Source: Bradyrhizobium aeschynomenes (lineage in GTDB: Bacteria; Pseudomonadota; Alphaproteobacteria; Rhizobiales; Xanthobacteraceae). From it: 64,000 nucleotides of DNA. Both the position numbers and the translations under genes were made by a program. Where the stretch lies: the NCBI RefSeq assembly GCF_013178945.1, contig NZ_JABFDM010000004.1:62001-126000 (forward strand). The letters run 5' to 3'. The notes beneath the pieces are model-generated. The model worked only from the letters and a program-made list of their open reading frames with translations. It searched no databases and was not told the DNA's origin. Of the stretch, positions 41,817-51,721 are shown in pieces. The stretch's first letter is position 1; every line of letters begins with the position of its first letter.

Positions 41817-43223
41817 ATGAACTTCACGCGCCGCGGCTTTCTCTCTGCGTCCGCGGGGCTTGCCGCCATGCCCGTCTTCCGCAGCGCGCAGGCGGCAGTT
41901 CCACGCGAAGCTGACATCGTCGTGATCGGGGCGGGAGCTGCGGGCATCGCTGCGGCTCGCCGTGTCGTGGCCGCCAATCGCAAGGTGATCCTGATCGAAG
42001 CATCGCCGCAGATCGGCGGCCGCTGCAGCACGGATGCAGCGACGTTCGGCCTGCCGTTCGATCGCGGTGCGCGCTGGCTGTTCAATGCCGACAGCAATCC
42101 GATCGGCAAGCTCGCCCGCGGTGTTGGCGTCGACGTCGTGGCAGCGCCCATCGGCCAGAAGATCCGCGTCGGCCGCCGCAACGCGCGGCCCGGCGAGACC
42201 GAGCAGTTCCTCGCCGGCCTGGTGCGCGCCAACCGCGCCATCGACGAGGCCGCGCGCGGCAAGCTCGATACGTCCTGTGCGGCGGCGCTGCCCAAGGACC
42301 TCGGCGACTGGGGGAACACCACAGCCTTCGTGCTCGGCGCCGGCGCGACCGGCAAGGATCTCGCTGATCTTTCGGCCATGGACAAGGCGCGTGCCCAGGA
42401 CCGCAGCGCCCCGCTCGCGTGCCGCCAGGGTTTGGGCACGCTGGTCGGCAAGCTCGGCGAGTCGTTACCGGTGTCGCTGTCGACGCCGGCAACGCGCATC
42501 GTGTGGAGCAACCGCGAGGTCGCCGTGGAAACGCCAGCGGGACGGATCGCAGCGCGCGCCGTCATCCTCACGGTATCGACGAACGTGCTCGCGTCGGGCG
42601 CGATCAAGTTCACGCCGGAGTTGCCGAAGCGTCAGCTCGAGGCCGCGGCGAAGCTGAGCCTGGGCAGCTATGATCACATCGCATTGATGCTGTCGGGCAA
42701 TCCGCTCGGCCTGTCGCGCGACGAGGTGATCGTCGAGCAGAGCAACTCGAACCGGACGGGCTTGTTGCTCGCCAATATCGGCGGCTCCTCGCTGTGCACC
42801 GTCGACGTCGCCGGCAGCTTTGGCCGGGATCTCTCCACGCAGGGCGAGGCCGCAATGACGGCCTTCGGCAAGGAGTGGATCGGCAAGCTGTTCGGCAGCG
42901 AAGCGGCCGCCGCAGTGAAGTCGTCGTCGGCCACCCGCTGGAATCAGGTGCCGGGCGTGCTCGGCGCGATGTCCGCGGCTGCACCCGGTGGCCAGGGCGC
43001 GCGCAAGATCCTCGGCGAGCCGCTGGGGCCGTTGTTTGTCGCCGGCGAAGCGACGCATGAGACGCTGTGGGGCACGGTCGACGGCGCCTGGGACTCCGGG
43101 GAGCGCGCCGCGGAAGCCGCGCTTCGCCGTATCGGTGCGTTGAAGGATTCCGAGCCGGAGCCGACGAGCGAGCGCCAGCGTGGTCGTCGTCGCAAGGTGA
43201 GGTCGGCCTCGCCGGAAGATTGA
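41817..43223 (+). CDS. Exported FAD-dependent amine oxidase family protein
   Basis: 468 residues. A twin-arginine signal (NFTRRGFLSASAGLAAM) is followed by the dinucleotide-binding fold DIVVIGAGAAGIAAARR, the GGR motif QIGGRCSTD, FDRGARWLF, and a C-terminal FAD-contact region FVAGEATHETLWGTVDGAWDSG in parts. This is the flavin monoamine oxidase family, here probably folded in the cytoplasm and exported by Tat. The substrate is unknown. The last 25 residues are basic and low-complexity. Confidence 0.85.
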   Translation: MNFTRRGFLSASAGLAAMPVFRSAQAAVPREADIVVIGAGAAGIAAARRVVAANRKVILIEASPQIGGRCSTDAATFGLPFDRGARWLFNADSNPIGKLARGVGVDVVAAPIGQKIRVGRRNARPGETEQFLAGLVRANRAIDEAARGKLDTSCAAALPKDLGDWGNTTAFVLGAGATGKDLADLSAMDKARAQDRSAPLACRQGLGTLVGKLGESLPVSLSTPATRIVWSNREVAVETPAGRIAARAVILTVSTNVLASGAIKFTPELPKRQLEAAAKLSLGSYDHIALMLSGNPLGLSRDEVIVEQSNSNRTGLLLANIGGSSLCTVDVAGSFGRDLSTQGEAAMTAFGKEWIGKLFGSEAAAAVKSSSATRWNQVPGVLGAMSAAAPGGQGARKILGEPLGPLFVAGEATHETLWGTVDGAWDSGERAAEAALRRIGALKDSEPEPTSERQRGRRRKVRSASPED

Positions 43224-43258
43224 TCTCGGACGCAGCGCTAAGATCGCAACCAAGATGT

Positions 43259-43434
43259 GGTGGGAGTGACTGCGCGCTCTCGCCTTGTAGGAGAGGGCAT
43301 GTAGGAAGGTGCAGCAGGCTCGGTTGAGTGAGGGGTCTCTCACCACGAATGTCACTGACCGAGAGAGACCCCTCACCCGATCGCGTGCGTGGATCTGTCG
43401 GAGACCCTCTCCCACAAGGGGAGAGGGCGCATGC
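43259..43434. repeat. Palindromic intergenic repeats (class D)
   Basis: A 14-bp perfect stem GTGAGGGGTCTCTC (43328-43341) with GAGAGACCCCTCAC (43363-43376) is flanked by CTCTCGCCTTGTAGGAGAGG-like and CTCTCCCACAAGGGGAGAG hairpins. The region lies between convergent genes and may act as a two-way terminator. The rest of 43224-43495 has no gene. Confidence 0.65.
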
Positions 43435-43495
43435 ATGACGATCGCACCGCCATCTTGAGCCGTACTTCGACTGAAATTTGTAGTTCTAAGATCAA

Positions 43496-44440
43496 TTACA
43501 CCGGCAGCTTCAGCTCCATCAGGTCCTTCGCGACGACGATGCGGCCCGTGTAGTTCTTCTTCACGTCGCGGGTCCAATCCTCGTCGGTCACCTCGGGATC
43601 GTCGCCCGGCACGAAGTGACTGAGCACAAGCACCTTGACACCGGCCGCAGCCGCGATGCGACCCACGTCCTCCGTTGTGGTGTGGCTATCCAGCAGATGC
43701 TTCTTCAACGTCGATCCGTTCTTGGTCTTGAGGACGAGACGGTCGACCGCCGGCACGTAGAGACATTCGTGCACCAGCACGTCGGCGCCCTTGGCGAACT
43801 CCGCGAGCTTCGGGTTGTAGGCGGTATCGCTGGAGAACACGATGGTGCCGTCCGGCGTCTCGAACTTGTAGGCGAAATTATCGGTGATCGGCGGATGCGG
43901 CGTGCGGAACGCGGTCACCGTCACGTCGGCCGTCTTCACGACGACGCCGTCGGTGTCGATATCCTTGGCAGTCAGCAGCGGCCTCGGATCTGGCCGGCCC
44001 TCGTCATCGATGCGGGTGTCGACGTCGAACTTGTTGGTCTCCCAGAAGCTCCGCGTCATCGCCTCCAGGCCTTTCGGTCCGAACGACTGGATCGGCGTCG
44101 ACAGCCCCGCGGCCCAGGCGTTGTAGAACAGATTGCCGTATTCCAGATTGTGATCGGAATGATGGTGGCTGATGAGGATGTATTTGATCGACGGGATCGG
44201 CACGCCGGCGCTGACGAGCTGGCGGCTGACGCCCATGCCACAATCGATGACGAACGGAGTGCCGTTGACGACGACGAGATTGGCGGGGTTCGAGGCACCG
44301 ACACCGACGCGCGGCCCACCCTTGGTGCCGAGGAATACGATGCGTGTTCCGGTCTTGGCGCCTTGTGCGAACACCGACGGCGCCGCGATGGCCCCGGCTG
44401 AGCCCAACGCAAGCGACAGCATCGTTCGACGATTGATCAT
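43496..44440 (-). CDS. Exported MBL-fold metallo-hydrolase
   Basis: 314 residues. Twin-arginine-type signal (NRRTMLSLALGSAGAI) then the metallo-beta-lactamase fold: FLGTKGGPRVG, metal site ISHHHSDHNLEYGN, FSSDTAYNP and a C-terminal LVLSHFVPGDD. Related to the RNase Z/arylsulfatase branch, but an exported form. Substrate unknown. The neighbouring sulfite-exporter-like gene is upstream on the same strand, so both may share a transcript. Confidence 0.85.
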   Translation of the reverse strand: MINRRTMLSLALGSAGAIAAPSVFAQGAKTGTRIVFLGTKGGPRVGVGASNPANLVVVNGTPFVIDCGMGVSRQLVSAGVPIPSIKYILISHHHSDHNLEYGNLFYNAWAAGLSTPIQSFGPKGLEAMTRSFWETNKFDVDTRIDDEGRPDPRPLLTAKDIDTDGVVVKTADVTVTAFRTPHPPITDNFAYKFETPDGTIVFSSDTAYNPKLAEFAKGADVLVHECLYVPAVDRLVLKTKNGSTLKKHLLDSHTTTEDVGRIAAAAGVKVLVLSHFVPGDDPEVTDEDWTRDVKKNYTGRIVVAKDLMELKLPV

Positions 44441-44472
44441 GGCGTCCTCCCGCGGGTCTCGCGGCGCGGAGG

Positions 44473-45249
44473 CTAGCCCCGGCCGAGCACGCCGTCGAGG
44501 GCCGGAAGTCCAAAGATCACGGCGATCGCGATCAGCGCATAGCAGATGATGCGGAACACGCGCTCGCTGGCGCGGCCGAACAGTGCGGCGCCGAAAGCGA
44601 CGCCGACCGCGTAGACCGGCCCGATGAGCAAAGAGAGCTTGAGCGAGTCCCAGGTGATCAGGCTACTGGCGGCATAGCTGACCATCGCGAAGCCGTCAGA
44701 AGCACCGAAGAACAGCACGATGTTCGCGCGCGCGACCTTCGGCTCGATCGGCCGTCCCAGCCAGTAGCCGACGATCGGCGGGCCGCCGGTCTGCGCCACG
44801 CCGCTGCAGAAACCGGAGACGGCGCCGACGGCGACCGACAGCACCGTGTACGCCTTGCCGCGATAGCGCCAGCCGGAGAGCAGCAGCGCGAGAAGCGCGA
44901 TCACGAAGCCCGTGATGATCCAGCGCACCGTCACCGGATCGAGCCGGGTGAGGAACCAGGTGCCGAGTGGCACGCCGACCAGGGCGCCGGCGACGATGAC
45001 GGCGGTCGCCTTGCGATCGGCCTCGCGCCATGCGGCCGGCACGGTCGGTGCCATCGAGACGAAGTCGATCACCAGCAACAACGGCGCGACGAGGCGGGGC
45101 GTAGCAAAACTGCTCGCGAGCGGCATGAAGATCAGCGCCGCGCCGAATCCGGAGAAGCCGCGCGCGGTCGCTGCGATCAAGGCTGTGATCGCCAATGCGA
45201 CCGTCGCGAACAGGTCGAGGTCGGACGGAATGAGCCCGGACAGGCTCAT
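44473..45249 (-). CDS. TauE/SafE-family membrane permease
   Basis: 258 residues, about eight membrane segments, with the repeated family pattern ([21 protein letters not shown] in part; [25 protein letters not shown] in part). These proteins are thought to export sulfite, sulfoacetate or related anions. The start overlaps the pheT stop by four bases, so it is translationally coupled to an unrelated core gene, probably by chance of compaction. Confidence 0.88.
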   Translation of the reverse strand: MSLSGLIPSDLDLFATVALAITALIAATARGFSGFGAALIFMPLASSFATPRLVAPLLLVIDFVSMAPTVPAAWREADRKATAVIVAGALVGVPLGTWFLTRLDPVTVRWIITGFVIALLALLLSGWRYRGKAYTVLSVAVGAVSGFCSGVAQTGGPPIVGYWLGRPIEPKVARANIVLFFGASDGFAMVSYAASSLITWDSLKLSLLIGPVYAVGVAFGAALFGRASERVFRIICYALIAIAVIFGLPALDGVLGRG

Positions 45250-47654
45250 CCGCGCAACGTGCCGCCGGTCTTCTTGGCGACGTCCGCCGTGATCTTCGCC
45301 GCGACGCTGTCGATCTCCTCGTCCGTCATCGTCTTGTCGCGCGGCTGCAAGGTCACGGCGATCGCGACGGACTTCTTGCCCTCGTCGATGCCCTTACCCT
45401 CGTAGACGTCGAACACGGTGACGTCCGTGATCAGCTTCTTGTCGACGCCCTGCGCCGCACGCACGATGTCGCCGGCCTTGACCCTGCGATCGACGATGAA
45501 GGCGAAGTCGCGCGACACCGGCTGGAACGCCGAGAGCTCCAGCACCGACTTGGCGCGCGTTGGCTTCGCCTTGGCCGCGGGGATGCGATCCAGGATGACC
45601 TCGAAGGCAACCAGCGGACCGTCGGCCTTCAGCGCTTCCAGCGTGCGCGGATGCAGCTCGCCGAAATGCCCGAGCACGTTCTGCGGGCCCATCTGGATGG
45701 TGCCGGACCGTCCCGGATGCATCCAGGCCGGCCCGCCGGCAACGATCTGGAGCGAGGCCATCGGTGCGCCGGCCGCGGCGAGGACCGCGAGCGCGTCGGC
45801 CTTGGCGTCATAGGCATTCGCCGCCTGCGAGCCGCTCCAGTGGCGGCCGAGTCCCTTGGAGGACGCCATGCCGCGGCGAATGCCGCTGGCGGCCACGAAC
45901 TGATCCTCCGGGCGATCGCCCTTGAAGATCTGCCCGACCTCGAAGATCGCGACGTCACCGAAGCCGCGATCGGCATTGGCCTGCACGGTGGTGATCAGGC
46001 CCGGCAGCAGGCTCGGGCGCATGTCGGAAAGATCGGACGCGATCGGATTGGCAAGCGCGAGCTCGGCCTTCCCTCCGCCGAACAGTTCGGCCGCGGGCTT
46101 GGAGATGAACGACCACGTCACCGCTTCGACCATGCCGCGCGCCGCCAGCGCGCGCTTGGCGCGGCGGGTGCGCAGCTGCAGCGGCGTCAGCACCGGCTTG
46201 CGTGGCGCGTCGCCGCGCTCGAACGGCGTCATCGGCACCTTGTCGACGCCGACGATGCGGACGATTTCCTCGACGATATCGGCCTTGCCGTGCACATCGC
46301 TGCGCCACGAGGGCACCGCGACCTTCACGACCGGGCCGGTGCCGGCCAGCGTGAAGCCGAGATGGGTCAGGATCCGCCGCATCTCCGGGAAGGGCACCTC
46401 GATGCCGGCGAGACGCTTCACCTCGGTGACGGGGAAGTCGATGATGCGGTCATCGCCATAGGCGTTGCCGACGACGACGGTCTCGGACGGCGTGCCGCCG
46501 CACAGATCGAGCACGAGCTTGGCCGCCATTTCCAGGCCCGGCACCATGAAGGCCGGATCGACGCCGCGCTCGAAGCGGTAGCGTGCGTCGGAGTTGATGC
46601 CGAGCTTGCGGCCGGTCTGGGCGATGTTGATCTCGTTCCACAGCGCCGATTCGATCAGCACGTCGGTGGTATTCTCGTCGCAGCCCGAGGCCTCGCCGCC
46701 CATGATGCCGGCCAGCGACTCGACGCCGGAATCATCGGCGATCACGCACATCGTCGGGTCGAGCGTGTAGGTGCGGCCGTCGAGCGCCAGCAGCGTCTCG
46801 CCATCGCGGGCGCGGCGGACGACCAGGTTGCCGTTGACCTTCTTGGCGTCGAACACGTGCAGCGGGCGGGCGCGGTCGAACGTCATGTAGTTGGTGATGT
46901 CGACCAGCGCGTTGATCGGACGCAGTCCGATCGAGGTCAGGCGCTGCTGCAGCCATTTCGGCGAGGGGCCGTTCTTGACGCCGCGCACCAGCCGCAGCGC
47001 GAAGCCGGGACACAGCTTCTCGTCTTCGACCGTGACGGCCACGGGGCAGGGAAATTCGCCCTTGATCGGCTTGATGCCGGGCTCTTTGAGCTTGCCCATG
47101 TCGGCGGCGGCGAGGTCGCGGGCGATGCCGTGCACGCCCGTGCAGTCCTGGCGGTTGGGCGTCAGGTTGATTTCGAACATGGGATCGCCGAGCCCGGCCC
47201 ATTCGGCGTAGGGGGTGCCGATCGGCGCATCCGCCGGCAGCTCCATGATCCCGTCGTGATCGTCGGAGATCTGCAGCTCGGCGGCCGAGCACAGCATGCC
47301 GCGGCTCTCGACGCCTCTGATAGTGCCGACCGACAGCGTGATGTTCTTGCCGGGGATGTAGGTGCCGGGCGGCGAGAACACGGATACGAGGCCCGCGCGC
47401 GCATTCGGCGCGCCGCAGACGACCTGCACGGGCGCGCCACCGTCGCCGGTGTCGACCATGCAGACGCGCAGCCGATCCGCATTCGGATGCTGCTCGGCGG
47501 AGACGACGCGCGCGATCTTGTAGGGCGCGAGCAGCTTCGCCTTGTCCTCGAGATGCTCGACCTCGAGGCCGATCATCGTGAGCTTGTTGGCAAGTTTCTC
47601 CACCGGCTCATCGGTGTCGAGATGGTCCTTCAGCCAGGACAGCGTGAATTTCAT
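45246..47654 (-). CDS. pheT: Phenylalanyl-tRNA synthetase beta subunit
   Basis: 802 residues, full length. N-terminal tRNA-binding (EMAP/OB) domain with [16 protein letters not shown] and [15 protein letters not shown]3/B4 editing region, B5 DNA-binding-like domain, and a C-terminal anticodon-binding ferredoxin fold ([15 protein letters not shown]). It acts with PheS. Its ATG at 47654 overlaps the stop of an inserted DUF559 gene (47651-47654), instead of following pheS directly. Confidence 0.97.
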   Translation of the reverse strand: MKFTLSWLKDHLDTDEPVEKLANKLTMIGLEVEHLEDKAKLLAPYKIARVVSAEQHPNADRLRVCMVDTGDGGAPVQVVCGAPNARAGLVSVFSPPGTYIPGKNITLSVGTIRGVESRGMLCSAAELQISDDHDGIMELPADAPIGTPYAEWAGLGDPMFEINLTPNRQDCTGVHGIARDLAAADMGKLKEPGIKPIKGEFPCPVAVTVEDEKLCPGFALRLVRGVKNGPSPKWLQQRLTSIGLRPINALVDITNYMTFDRARPLHVFDAKKVNGNLVVRRARDGETLLALDGRTYTLDPTMCVIADDSGVESLAGIMGGEASGCDENTTDVLIESALWNEINIAQTGRKLGINSDARYRFERGVDPAFMVPGLEMAAKLVLDLCGGTPSETVVVGNAYGDDRIIDFPVTEVKRLAGIEVPFPEMRRILTHLGFTLAGTGPVVKVAVPSWRSDVHGKADIVEEIVRIVGVDKVPMTPFERGDAPRKPVLTPLQLRTRRAKRALAARGMVEAVTWSFISKPAAELFGGGKAELALANPIASDLSDMRPSLLPGLITTVQANADRGFGDVAIFEVGQIFKGDRPEDQFVAASGIRRGMASSKGLGRHWSGSQAANAYDAKADALAVLAAAGAPMASLQIVAGGPAWMHPGRSGTIQMGPQNVLGHFGELHPRTLEALKADGPLVAFEVILDRIPAAKAKPTRAKSVLELSAFQPVSRDFAFIVDRRVKAGDIVRAAQGVDKKLITDVTVFDVYEGKGIDEGKKSVAIAVTLQPRDKTMTDEEIDSVAAKITADVAKKTGGTLRG

Positions 47655-48136
47655 GGCTGCATGCCTCGGGTCTTGCTGTTGTTCGTATCGGGTGTGTTGT
47701 CTTTGCCGCTTGCACCGTCCTCTCCGCTCCCTCCCCCCTTGTGGGGGAGGGCCGGGGAGGGGGGTAAGCCGCGGGCGCGATCGGCGAGAGCCTTGCGGAT
47801 TGCTTCAACGACGCCTTCCAAGTTCGACGTCACCTGCTCGTTGGTGAAGCGAAGCACCTGGAAGCCTTCGACTGCAAAGAACGCATCGCGCTCGGCGTCT
47901 CTTGCCTGTCGCTCGACGAAATCGTGCGACTCGCCGTCGAGCTCGACGACAAGTTTTGCCGAGAAACAGACGAAGTCGGCAATGTAGTTGCGAAATGGCA
48001 CCTGGCGGCGAAAGCTTGCGCCGTCAATTCGGTCCGCCTTGATGTAGCGCCACAGCAGGGTTTCGGCGCGCGTCATCTCCTGGCGAAGTTGCTTCGCTCT
48101 TCTGCGCTGGCGCTCGTTGACAACTGCGTGCGGCAT
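47651..48136 (-). CDS. DUF559 endonuclease-like protein inserted between pheS and pheT
   Basis: 161 residues. Core of about 115 residues with the DUF559 pattern: [53 protein letters not shown]. The D...E-L-D segment is a PD-(D/E)xK, Vsr-like fold. The last about 40 residues ([14 protein letters not shown] onward) are encoded by a palindromic repeat and look like a random extension. The gene is flanked by near-identical inverted 50-bp repeats (47720-47770 and 48141-48190), suggesting it arrived as a unit. Confidence 0.85.
   Translation of the reverse strand: MPHAVVNERQRRRAKQLRQEMTRAETLLWRYIKADRIDGASFRRQVPFRNYIADFVCFSAKLVVELDGESHDFVERQARDAERDAFFAVEGFQVLRFTNEQVTSNLEGVVEAIRKALADRARGLPPSPALPHKGGGSGEDGASGKDNTPDTNNSKTRGMQP
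47720..47770 (+). repeat. Class D repeat, left copy flanking DUF559
   Basis: A palindromic unit centred on CCCTCCCCCCTTGTGGGGGAG, inside the 3' part of the DUF559 gene. Its reverse complement matches 48141-48190 almost base for base over about 50 positions. Confidence 0.85.
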
Positions 48137-48140
48137 CCGG

Positions 48141-48190
48141 GGCTACCCCCCTCCCTGGCCCTCCCCCACAAGGGGGGAGGGAACGGAGAG
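48141..48190 (-). repeat. Class D repeat, right copy flanking DUF559
   Basis: The inverted partner of 47720-47770, located five bases upstream of the DUF559 start. A shorter relative (CCCTCCCCCGCAAGCGGGAG) lies at 48230-48249, between this copy and the pheS 3' end. Confidence 0.85.
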
Positions 48191-48291
48191 ACCGGTGGCT
48201 GTCGAAGCAAGCGCGTGGAAAGTCCGGCCCTCCCCCGCAAGCGGGAGAGGAAGTCTCAGCGTCTGCTGGGAGACAGCGAGGCCGGCAACGC

Positions 48292-49380
48292 TCACGTGCT
48301 CAGCCCTCCCGCCAAGGTCGGCACCTCCAGCGGCTTGAAGCCGTAGTGCGACAGCCAGCGGACGTCGCCCTCGAACAGCTGGCGCAGGTCGCTCATGCCG
48401 TATTTCAGCATCGCGATGCGGTCGATGCCCATGCCCCAGGCGAAGCCCTGGTACTCGTCGGGATCGATGCCGCAGGCGCGCAGCACGTTCGGGTGCACCA
48501 TGCCGCAGCCGAGAATCTCCAGCCAGTCCTCGCCCTCGCCGAAGCGGATCTCGCCCTTGTCGCGGCGGCACTGGATGTCGACCTCGAGCGACGGCTCGGT
48601 GAACGGGAAGAACGACGGCCGGAATTTCATGTTGATGTGGTCGACCTCGAAGAACGCCTTGCAGAACTCGTGCAGGATCCATTTGAGGTGGCCGAGATGC
48701 GAGCCCTTGTCGATGACGAGGCCCTCGACCTGGTGGAATTGCGGCGTGTGGGTCGCGTCCGAATCGATGCGATAGGTGCGGCCCGGGCAGATCACGCGGA
48801 TCGGCGGCTTCTGGCTCAGCATCGTCCGCACCTGCACCGGCGAGGTGTGGGTCCGCAGCAGCATGCGCGAGCCGTCCGGCTTCGGATTGAAGAAGAACGT
48901 GTCGTGCATCTCGCGCGCCGGATGGCCTTCCGGGAAGTTCAGCTTGGTGAAGTTGTAGTCGTCGGTCTCGACATCGGGACCTTCCGCGATCGAGAAGCCC
49001 ATGTCGGCGAAGATCGTGGTCAGCTCGTCCATCACCTGGCTGAGCGGATGGATGCGGCCGGTCTCAGCCGGCGAATCCTGCAGCGGCAGCGTGACGTCGA
49101 TGGTCTCGGCCGCGAGCCTCGCGTCGAGCGCCGCGGCCTTGAGCACCTCGCGGCGCGCGGTCAGCGCCTGCGTGACCTTGTCCTTGGCAAGGTTGATCGC
49201 AGCGCCCTGCGTCTTGCGCTCGTCCGGCGACATCTTGCCGAGCGTCGCCAGCAGCGCCGAGATCGAGCCCTTCTTGCCGAGGGCGGCGACGCGGACCGCT
49301 TCGAGCGCCCCTTCGTCGCCGGCGGCGGCGATCTGGTCGAGGATCGAGGTTTCGAGCGAGGCGAGGTCGGACACGGTCAA
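48292..49380 (-). CDS. pheS: Phenylalanyl-tRNA synthetase alpha subunit
   Basis: 362 residues. N-terminal coiled coil, then class II synthetase motifs: [19 protein letters not shown], motif 2 region [14 protein letters not shown] and [20 protein letters not shown], and motif 3 [17 protein letters not shown]. It is the catalytic subunit charging tRNA-Phe. It is followed on the same strand by about 155 bases of repeats and then DUF559 and pheT. No leader peptide rich in Phe was found upstream. Confidence 0.97.
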   Translation of the reverse strand: MTVSDLASLETSILDQIAAAGDEGALEAVRVAALGKKGSISALLATLGKMSPDERKTQGAAINLAKDKVTQALTARREVLKAAALDARLAAETIDVTLPLQDSPAETGRIHPLSQVMDELTTIFADMGFSIAEGPDVETDDYNFTKLNFPEGHPAREMHDTFFFNPKPDGSRMLLRTHTSPVQVRTMLSQKPPIRVICPGRTYRIDSDATHTPQFHQVEGLVIDKGSHLGHLKWILHEFCKAFFEVDHINMKFRPSFFPFTEPSLEVDIQCRRDKGEIRFGEGEDWLEILGCGMVHPNVLRACGIDPDEYQGFAWGMGIDRIAMLKYGMSDLRQLFEGDVRWLSHYGFKPLEVPTLAGGLST

Positions 49381-49464
49381 AATCTCCGCGGGACAAAAGG
49401 CGGCTGGGTTGTCGCCGCGACGGCGACAGGGGTCAAGCGAAAGCAGCGATGTAATCGGACAGCA

Positions 49465-49493
49465 AAAAGCGGCCGAGAGCGTCGGCCGCTTTT
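49465..49493 (-). terminator. Intrinsic terminator after rplT
   Basis: A 12-bp perfect stem AAAAGCGGCCGA / TCGGCCGCTTTT with loop GAGCG, followed on the minus strand by further T residues. It lies 26 bases after the rplT stop and before pheS, and should end the rpmI-rplT transcript. Confidence 0.85.
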
Positions 49494-49518
49494 GAAGTCC
49501 TCACGATGCGGAAGGCGA

Positions 49519-49878
49519 TCAGGCGGCGAGCGCCGCCTTGGCCTTCACAACGATCGCCTCGAACGCGGCGGGCTCGTTGATCGCGAGATCCGACAGCACC
49601 TTGCGGTCGACGGTGATGCCGGACTTGGACAGGCCGTCGATAAATCGGCTGTAGGTGAGCTCGAACGGACGCACGGCGGCATTCAGGCGCTGGATCCAGA
49701 GCGCGCGGAAGGTCCGCTTCTTGCGCTTGCGATCACGGAACGCATACTGGCCGGCCTTCTCGACGGCCTGCTTGGCGGTGCGGATCGTATTCTTGCGGCG
49801 GCCGTAATAGCCCTTGGCGGCCTTGAAGACTTTCTTGTGCTTGGCGTGAGCGGTCACACCGCGTTTGACGCGAGACAT
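49519..49878 (-). CDS. rplT: 50S ribosomal protein L20
   Basis: 119 residues, full length and strongly basic: [22 protein letters not shown] in part, [33 protein letters not shown], and a C-terminal region [14 protein letters not shown]20 binds 23S rRNA and is needed early in large-subunit assembly. It follows rpmI by 77 bases on the same strand. Confidence 0.98.
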   Translation of the reverse strand: MSRVKRGVTAHAKHKKVFKAAKGYYGRRKNTIRTAKQAVEKAGQYAFRDRKRKKRTFRALWIQRLNAAVRPFELTYSRFIDGLSKSGITVDRKVLSDLAINEPAAFEAIVVKAKAALAA

Positions 49879-49955
49879 GACGGAAATCCTTGGATTCAGA
49901 GATGACGATCAGCCGCGGCTTTGAGGCGGCCAGGGTTTCGGAAGCGAGTGGCCGG

Positions 49956-50156
49956 TCAGGCGTTCGGCAAGAAGTACTTCTTGACGTTGTCGCCGTCGGT
50001 CTTGAACAGCACGCGGGTGCCGCGCAGCTGCCGGATCTGCTTCTTCGTCCGCTTGATCATGCCGTGGCGCTTGCCGCGCTGGGCGTGCATCACTTTGCCG
50101 GTGGCAGTCACCTTGAAGCGCTTTTTGGCGCCGGATTTGGTCTTCAGCTTGGGCAT
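49956..50156 (-). CDS. rpmI: 50S ribosomal protein L35
   Basis: 66 residues: [20 protein letters not shown] and [18 protein letters not shown], the L35 pattern. The open frame is longer (to 50354) but the ATG at 50156 follows AAGGAGAG by four bases and gives the canonical protein. It lies between infC and rplT on the same strand, but a separate exported-protein gene on the plus strand and a terminator lie between it and infC. Confidence 0.98.
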   Translation of the reverse strand: MPKLKTKSGAKKRFKVTATGKVMHAQRGKRHGMIKRTKKQIRQLRGTRVLFKTDGDNVKKYFLPNA

Positions 50157-50420
50157 TTGGCTCTCCTTAGATTGCCAACGGCAAGCCGCCCGCGAGAGCG
50201 GCGCCATCCGGCGAAAATGCTCGTTAGAGCGTTGGTTGTGCTCAGGTTTCGGGTCCAAACGAGGACCCACCCGCACAGGGACATCGCCACGGCAGCCCTT
50301 GATCAGCCGGGCGACGAAGGCCGCGCTTATGCCAGAGACGGTGGCGCTTGGCAACGTCGAACCATGGAATCAGCTATTCCGACCCATGATCAGCTTCCGT
50401 TAACCAAGCGAGGTCCGCTC

Positions 50421-50786
50421 ATGGTCCGCATCGTCCGCTTCACTGCCGCCGCCGTCCTGGCCGCGGCTGCAATCGTGCCTTCCGCTCCGGCTCGCGCCGC
50501 CGGCTTCGACGGTCCCTGGACCGTCCTGATCATCACCGAGGCCGGCAGCTGCGACCAGGGCTACAGCTTCCCGGTGCAGATCAGCGGCGGGCGTGTGACC
50601 TCAGCGGGCTCCGCCAACATCACCGGCACGGTCGGCCGCGGCGGCGCCGTCACGGTGCGGGTCTCACAGGGCGGCTCCTCGGCCAGCGGTAACGGGCGGC
50701 TGGGCGCGACCTCGGGTTTCGGCCGCTGGAGCGGCAAAGGCTCGGCCGGGACCTGCAGCGGGCGGTGGCAGGCGACGCGGTCCTGA
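50421..50786 (+). CDS. Small exported protein of unknown function
   Basis: 121 residues. A signal peptide (VRIVRFTAAAVLAAAAIVPSA, cleaved near ARAAG) precedes a Gly/Ser-rich beta-type domain beginning FDGPWTVLIITEAGSCDQGY, with three cysteines visible (two early plus one near the end: GTCSGRW). The pattern G-x-W-x-V...C...C...W recalls many small rhizobial secreted proteins without known role. It interrupts the usual infC-rpmI order on the opposite strand. Confidence 0.78.
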   Translation: MVRIVRFTAAAVLAAAAIVPSAPARAAGFDGPWTVLIITEAGSCDQGYSFPVQISGGRVTSAGSANITGTVGRGGAVTVRVSQGGSSASGNGRLGATSGFGRWSGKGSAGTCSGRWQATRS

Positions 50787-50800
50787 TCTGGCCGCTCCAA

Positions 50801-50829
50801 GAGAAAAGCCCGCCAATCGCGTGGCGGGC
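50801..50829 (-). terminator. Intrinsic terminator after infC
   Basis: GCCCGCCA (50808-50815) pairs with TGGCGGGC (50822-50829) around loop ATCGCG; on the minus strand TTTTCTC follows. It begins 29 bases after the infC stop. It also faces the end of the plus-strand gene at 50786. Confidence 0.85.
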
Positions 50830-50858
50830 CCGGTTTGGCGCGTTGGTATCCCGTGGGC

Positions 50859-51398
50859 CTAGCGCGGGGCCAGCACCATGACGACCTGACGGCCCTCGAA
50901 CCTGGCGTCCTGCTCGACCTTGGCGAACGCCGCCACGTCGGACTTCACCTTGTCGAGCAGCTTGGTGCCGATCTCCTGGTGCGCCATTTCGCGGCCGCGG
51001 TAGCGCAGGGTGATCTTGACCTTGTCGCCCTCTTCGAAGAAGCGCTGCATCGCCCGCATCTTCACGTCGTAGTCGTGGTCATCGATCATCGGACGGAGCT
51101 TGATCTCCTTGATCTCGACGACCTTCTGCTTCTTGCGGGCCTCGGCGGCCTTCTTCTGCGCCGAATATTTGTACTTCCCGTAGTCCATGATCTTACAGAC
51201 GGGAGGCGAATTGTTCGGCGAAATCTCGACCAGGTCCATGCCGGCCTCGGCCGCCATCTTGATCGCGACAACGGTCTCGACGACACCACGGTTGGTGCCT
51301 TCGGCGTCGATCAGCTGGATCTGCGCATTGCGAATCTCATCATTGGTGCGCGGCCCGTCTTTGACGGCAGCGGGCGGGGCTCGATTGGGGCGGCGAAT
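50859..51398 (-). CDS. infC: Translation initiation factor IF-3 (ATT start)
   Basis: 179 residues: [39 protein letters not shown] in part, [34 protein letters not shown]-3 checks initiator tRNA and the start codon on the 30S subunit. The start is most likely the ATT at 51398, eight bases after GGAG; it yields the usual RRPNRAPP N-terminus. Rare ATT starts are the basis of IF-3 self-regulation in other bacteria. The frame continues upstream to 51509 without an acceptable start. Confidence 0.95.
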   Translation of the reverse strand: MRRPNRAPPAAVKDGPRTNDEIRNAQIQLIDAEGTNRGVVETVVAIKMAAEAGMDLVEISPNNSPPVCKIMDYGKYKYSAQKKAAEARKKQKVVEIKEIKLRPMIDDHDYDVKMRAMQRFFEEGDKVKITLRYRGREMAHQEIGTKLLDKVKSDVAAFAKVEQDARFEGRQVVMVLAPR

Positions 51399-51721
51399 GG
51401 GTAGTTCTCCAAGGTTGTGGAAGAAGGCGGCTAGTTTGAAGGAAGATGCCTTTGCGGGCAAGGTCGCGCGTGCTCGGTGCGTCGAAATTCCGCCCCGTCC
51501 TCGCGGCACTTGCGTCGCACGCGCAGTCAGCGTGACGGCTTATTCCCCCAAAAGGGACCAGCCGGCCGGGACGGCGCTCACGTGCGCGGGCCGAGCCTTG
51601 TGGTTCCGCCCGGGGACATAGAGTGCGCGCATCGCTTTCGCAAGCCGCACGGTATCCCCGCGACCGGATTGACGGAAACGGCCGGCTCGCCCACACAACG
51701 TTCGCCATCGGGTAACGATCC
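51399..51721. other. Divergent region between infC and the alpha/beta hydrolase
   Basis: 323 bases that should contain the infC leader and promoter and the promoter of the hydrolase. Nothing more specific was recognised; the open frames here are continuations of the infC frame or shadows. Confidence 0.5.

Noticed and set aside
45651-47987. 778-codon frame on the plus strand over pheT
   Set aside because: Antisense to pheT; low-complexity His/Arg-rich sequence.
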